Source: Chitinophagaceae bacterium (GTDB lineage: Bacteria; Bacteroidota; Bacteroidia; Chitinophagales; Chitinophagaceae). Taken from it: a stretch of 64,000 nucleotides of DNA. The translations under genes and the position numbers were made by a program. The notes under the pieces were generated by a model. The model was not told the DNA's origin, ran no database searches, and was given only the letters and a program-made list of their open reading frames with translations. Shown here piece after piece: positions 63,033-64,000 of the stretch (position 1 is the first letter of the stretch; every line of letters begins with the position of its first letter). Location: assembly GCA_020403455.1 (NCBI GenBank), contig JADBXP010000019.1, forward strand, positions 1 to 64,000, read 5' to 3'.

Positions 63033-63860
63033 TTAAGTTTCCGGGCTTGTTGATTGACATATCTCTATGTATTCCATGGGTGTCAGATTGTTTAAAGAAC
63101 TATGTGGTCTGAAGTGATTGTATTCATGCCTCCAATCCTCAATTTTATCTTCTGCATCTTCAAGAGACATGAACCAATTTACGTTTAAACACTCATCTCT
63201 AAAACTGCCATTGAACGATTCAATATATGGATTGTCCGTTGGTTTTCCAGGTCTTGAGAAGTCTAAGGTAACATTATTTTCATTTGCCCACTTATCAAAA
63301 TTCTTACTGATAAATTCTGATCCATTGTCTACTTGTATACGCTCAGGAGTTATTCCATGATATTGTTTTACATCATTCATGATCCTTACAACATCAATTC
63401 CTTTGATTGATTGGCCGACACGAGTTGCAAGACACTGGCGACTAAAATTATCGACTAAAGTCAACACCCTGAACTTCCGACCATTGAACAGCTGGTCAGC
63501 CACAAAATCCATTGACCAACACTGATGTAGGTTTACCTGTTTGGGGCGTTCCATCCGGTGTGCAGCCACTTTGCTTCTGCGAGGCCTTTTACTACGAAGA
63601 TTGAGTCCTTCTTCTTTGTAAATCCGATGTACACGCTTTTTGTTGTCTTTCCAGCCTTCACGTCTTAAAAGAACATGAATGCGATTAACTCCATAACGGA
63701 TCCTGGTATTAGCAATCTCCACAATACGGCTTCTAACTGCCTTATCAGAACGCTTGGTGGATTTGTAATACCACGCGGCCCGGTTGAGCATCATAGCTTG
63801 ACAAGCTTTTTGAGTGGACACTTTGTACTGGTCTTTGAGTTTTTGTACCAACACCTTCAA
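63033..63860 (-). CDS. IS3 family transposase OrfB
   Basis: This is a 275-aa protein (TTG start in the track). The HTH_21 segment ([20 protein letters not shown]) is followed by the rve integrase core with the DDE residues: Asp in [12 protein letters not shown], Asp in [12 protein letters not shown], and Glu in [14 protein letters not shown]. It is normally made as an OrfAB fusion by -1 frameshifting at the site at 63884. The frame is intact. Confidence 0.95.
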   Translation of the reverse strand: MKVLVQKLKDQYKVSTQKACQAMMLNRAAWYYKSTKRSDKAVRSRIVEIANTRIRYGVNRIHVLLRREGWKDNKKRVHRIYKEEGLNLRSKRPRRSKVAAHRMERPKQVNLHQCWSMDFVADQLFNGRKFRVLTLVDNFSRQCLATRVGQSIKGIDVVRIMNDVKQYHGITPERIQVDNGSEFISKNFDKWANENNVTLDFSRPGKPTDNPYIESFNGSFRDECLNVNWFMSLEDAEDKIEDWRHEYNHFRPHSSLNNLTPMEYIEICQSTSPET

Positions 63861-63880
63861 TTGGCTGATCTTCAGACATT

Positions 63881-64000
63881 TTATTTTAAAACATCCTGCA
63901 GCATCTGCTTATCCAAAGTAAGATCTGCAACAATCTGTTTTAAACGAGCATTTTCATCTTCGAGCTGCCTCAAACGACGTATCTCAGAAGTGCCTAACCC
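63881..64000 (-). CDS. IS3 family transposase OrfA, C-terminal part
   Basis: The minus-strand frame reads [20 protein letters not shown], then [19 protein letters not shown] and stop. This is the leucine-zipper C-terminus of IS3 OrfA. The N-terminus lies outside the window. Confidence 0.9.
   Translation of the reverse strand, partial: GLGTSEIRRLRQLEDENARLKQIVADLTLDKQMLQDVLK
63884..63890 (-). promoter_or_regulatory. Programmed -1 ribosomal frameshift site of the IS3 element
   Basis: The minus strand reads T TTA AAA directly before the orfA stop TAA, a canonical X XXY YYZ slippery heptamer. OrfB is in the -1 frame and is open back to this site, as needed for an OrfAB fusion. Confidence 0.75.

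Larger units (their letters stand above)
62952..64000 (-). mobile_element. IS3 family insertion sequence (partial)
   Basis: orfB and the end of orfA are on the minus strand and the element continues beyond 64000. TGTAGGCTCCCCATTTTTAG at 62952 is a likely right terminal end, similar in style to the ACTCCCCAAAATTTC end near 10285, but the other end is outside the window. Confidence 0.7.

Overview
The window looks like the chromosome of a Bacteroidota bacterium, most likely a member of the Chitinophagaceae. The signs are TAnnTTTG-type -7 promoter boxes, a secreted metalloprotease ending in a gliding-motility/T9SS C-terminal domain, a Porin_10-type putative porin, HYC_CC_PP-like and heavy-metal-associated small exported proteins, and Bacteroidota-style RHS proteins. 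The genus cannot be fixed from sequence alone.

Layout. (1) About 1-10,490 is an AT-rich accessory island. It starts with the end of an IS66 transposase and carries a row of orphan RHS C-terminal toxin tips, each followed by a candidate immunity gene: an HNH-nuclease-like tip with an alpha-helical partner, and a lipase tip with an ankyrin-repeat lipoprotein. The tips share a repeated, decayed RHS 5' block (three copies), and a 30-nt repeat lies behind two of the immunity genes. The island continues with toxin-antitoxin modules (two PIN/VapBC-like pairs, a UPF0175 + PIN pair whose toxin has a nonsense codon, and HicAB), an ORF6N protein, RHS scraps and an IS3 scrap. (2) About 10,490-59,990 is mainly a conserved chromosomal segment: T9SS metalloprotease, gltBD, ispE, a bifunctional nuclease, an ABC-F protein, FKBP, gcvP, dNK/folK/MFS, sppA, an ABC-2 permease, queG, clpB, an M20 peptidase, punA, a porin, a metal-binding module, and a five-gene minus-strand operon (lipoprotein, UbiA-like, M42 peptidase, class I glutamine amidotransferase-like, ATP-grasp-like). 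It ends with a LuxE-like gene and tRNA-Leu(CAG). It also contains a broken outer-membrane beta-barrel gene next to a DUF4143 ATPase. (3) About 60,000-64,000 is accessory DNA again: a 5'-truncated RHS protein with a metallopeptidase-like tip whose HExxH reads HGIGH, an exported candidate immunity protein, and an IS3-family element with a -1 frameshift site that runs off the window.

How it fits together. The most interesting system is the RHS tip array. Silent toxin/immunity cassettes sit between shared 5' and 3' repeats, as expected if they are swapped by homologous recombination onto a full-length RHS gene elsewhere. Secondary points are a recurrent promoter box placed 4-7 nt before start codons (possible leaderless mRNAs), a family of short CGCC-NNN-GGCG palindromes, and a serine hydrolase that has lost its SxxK lysine. 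No database searches were possible; family calls rest on motif recognition.
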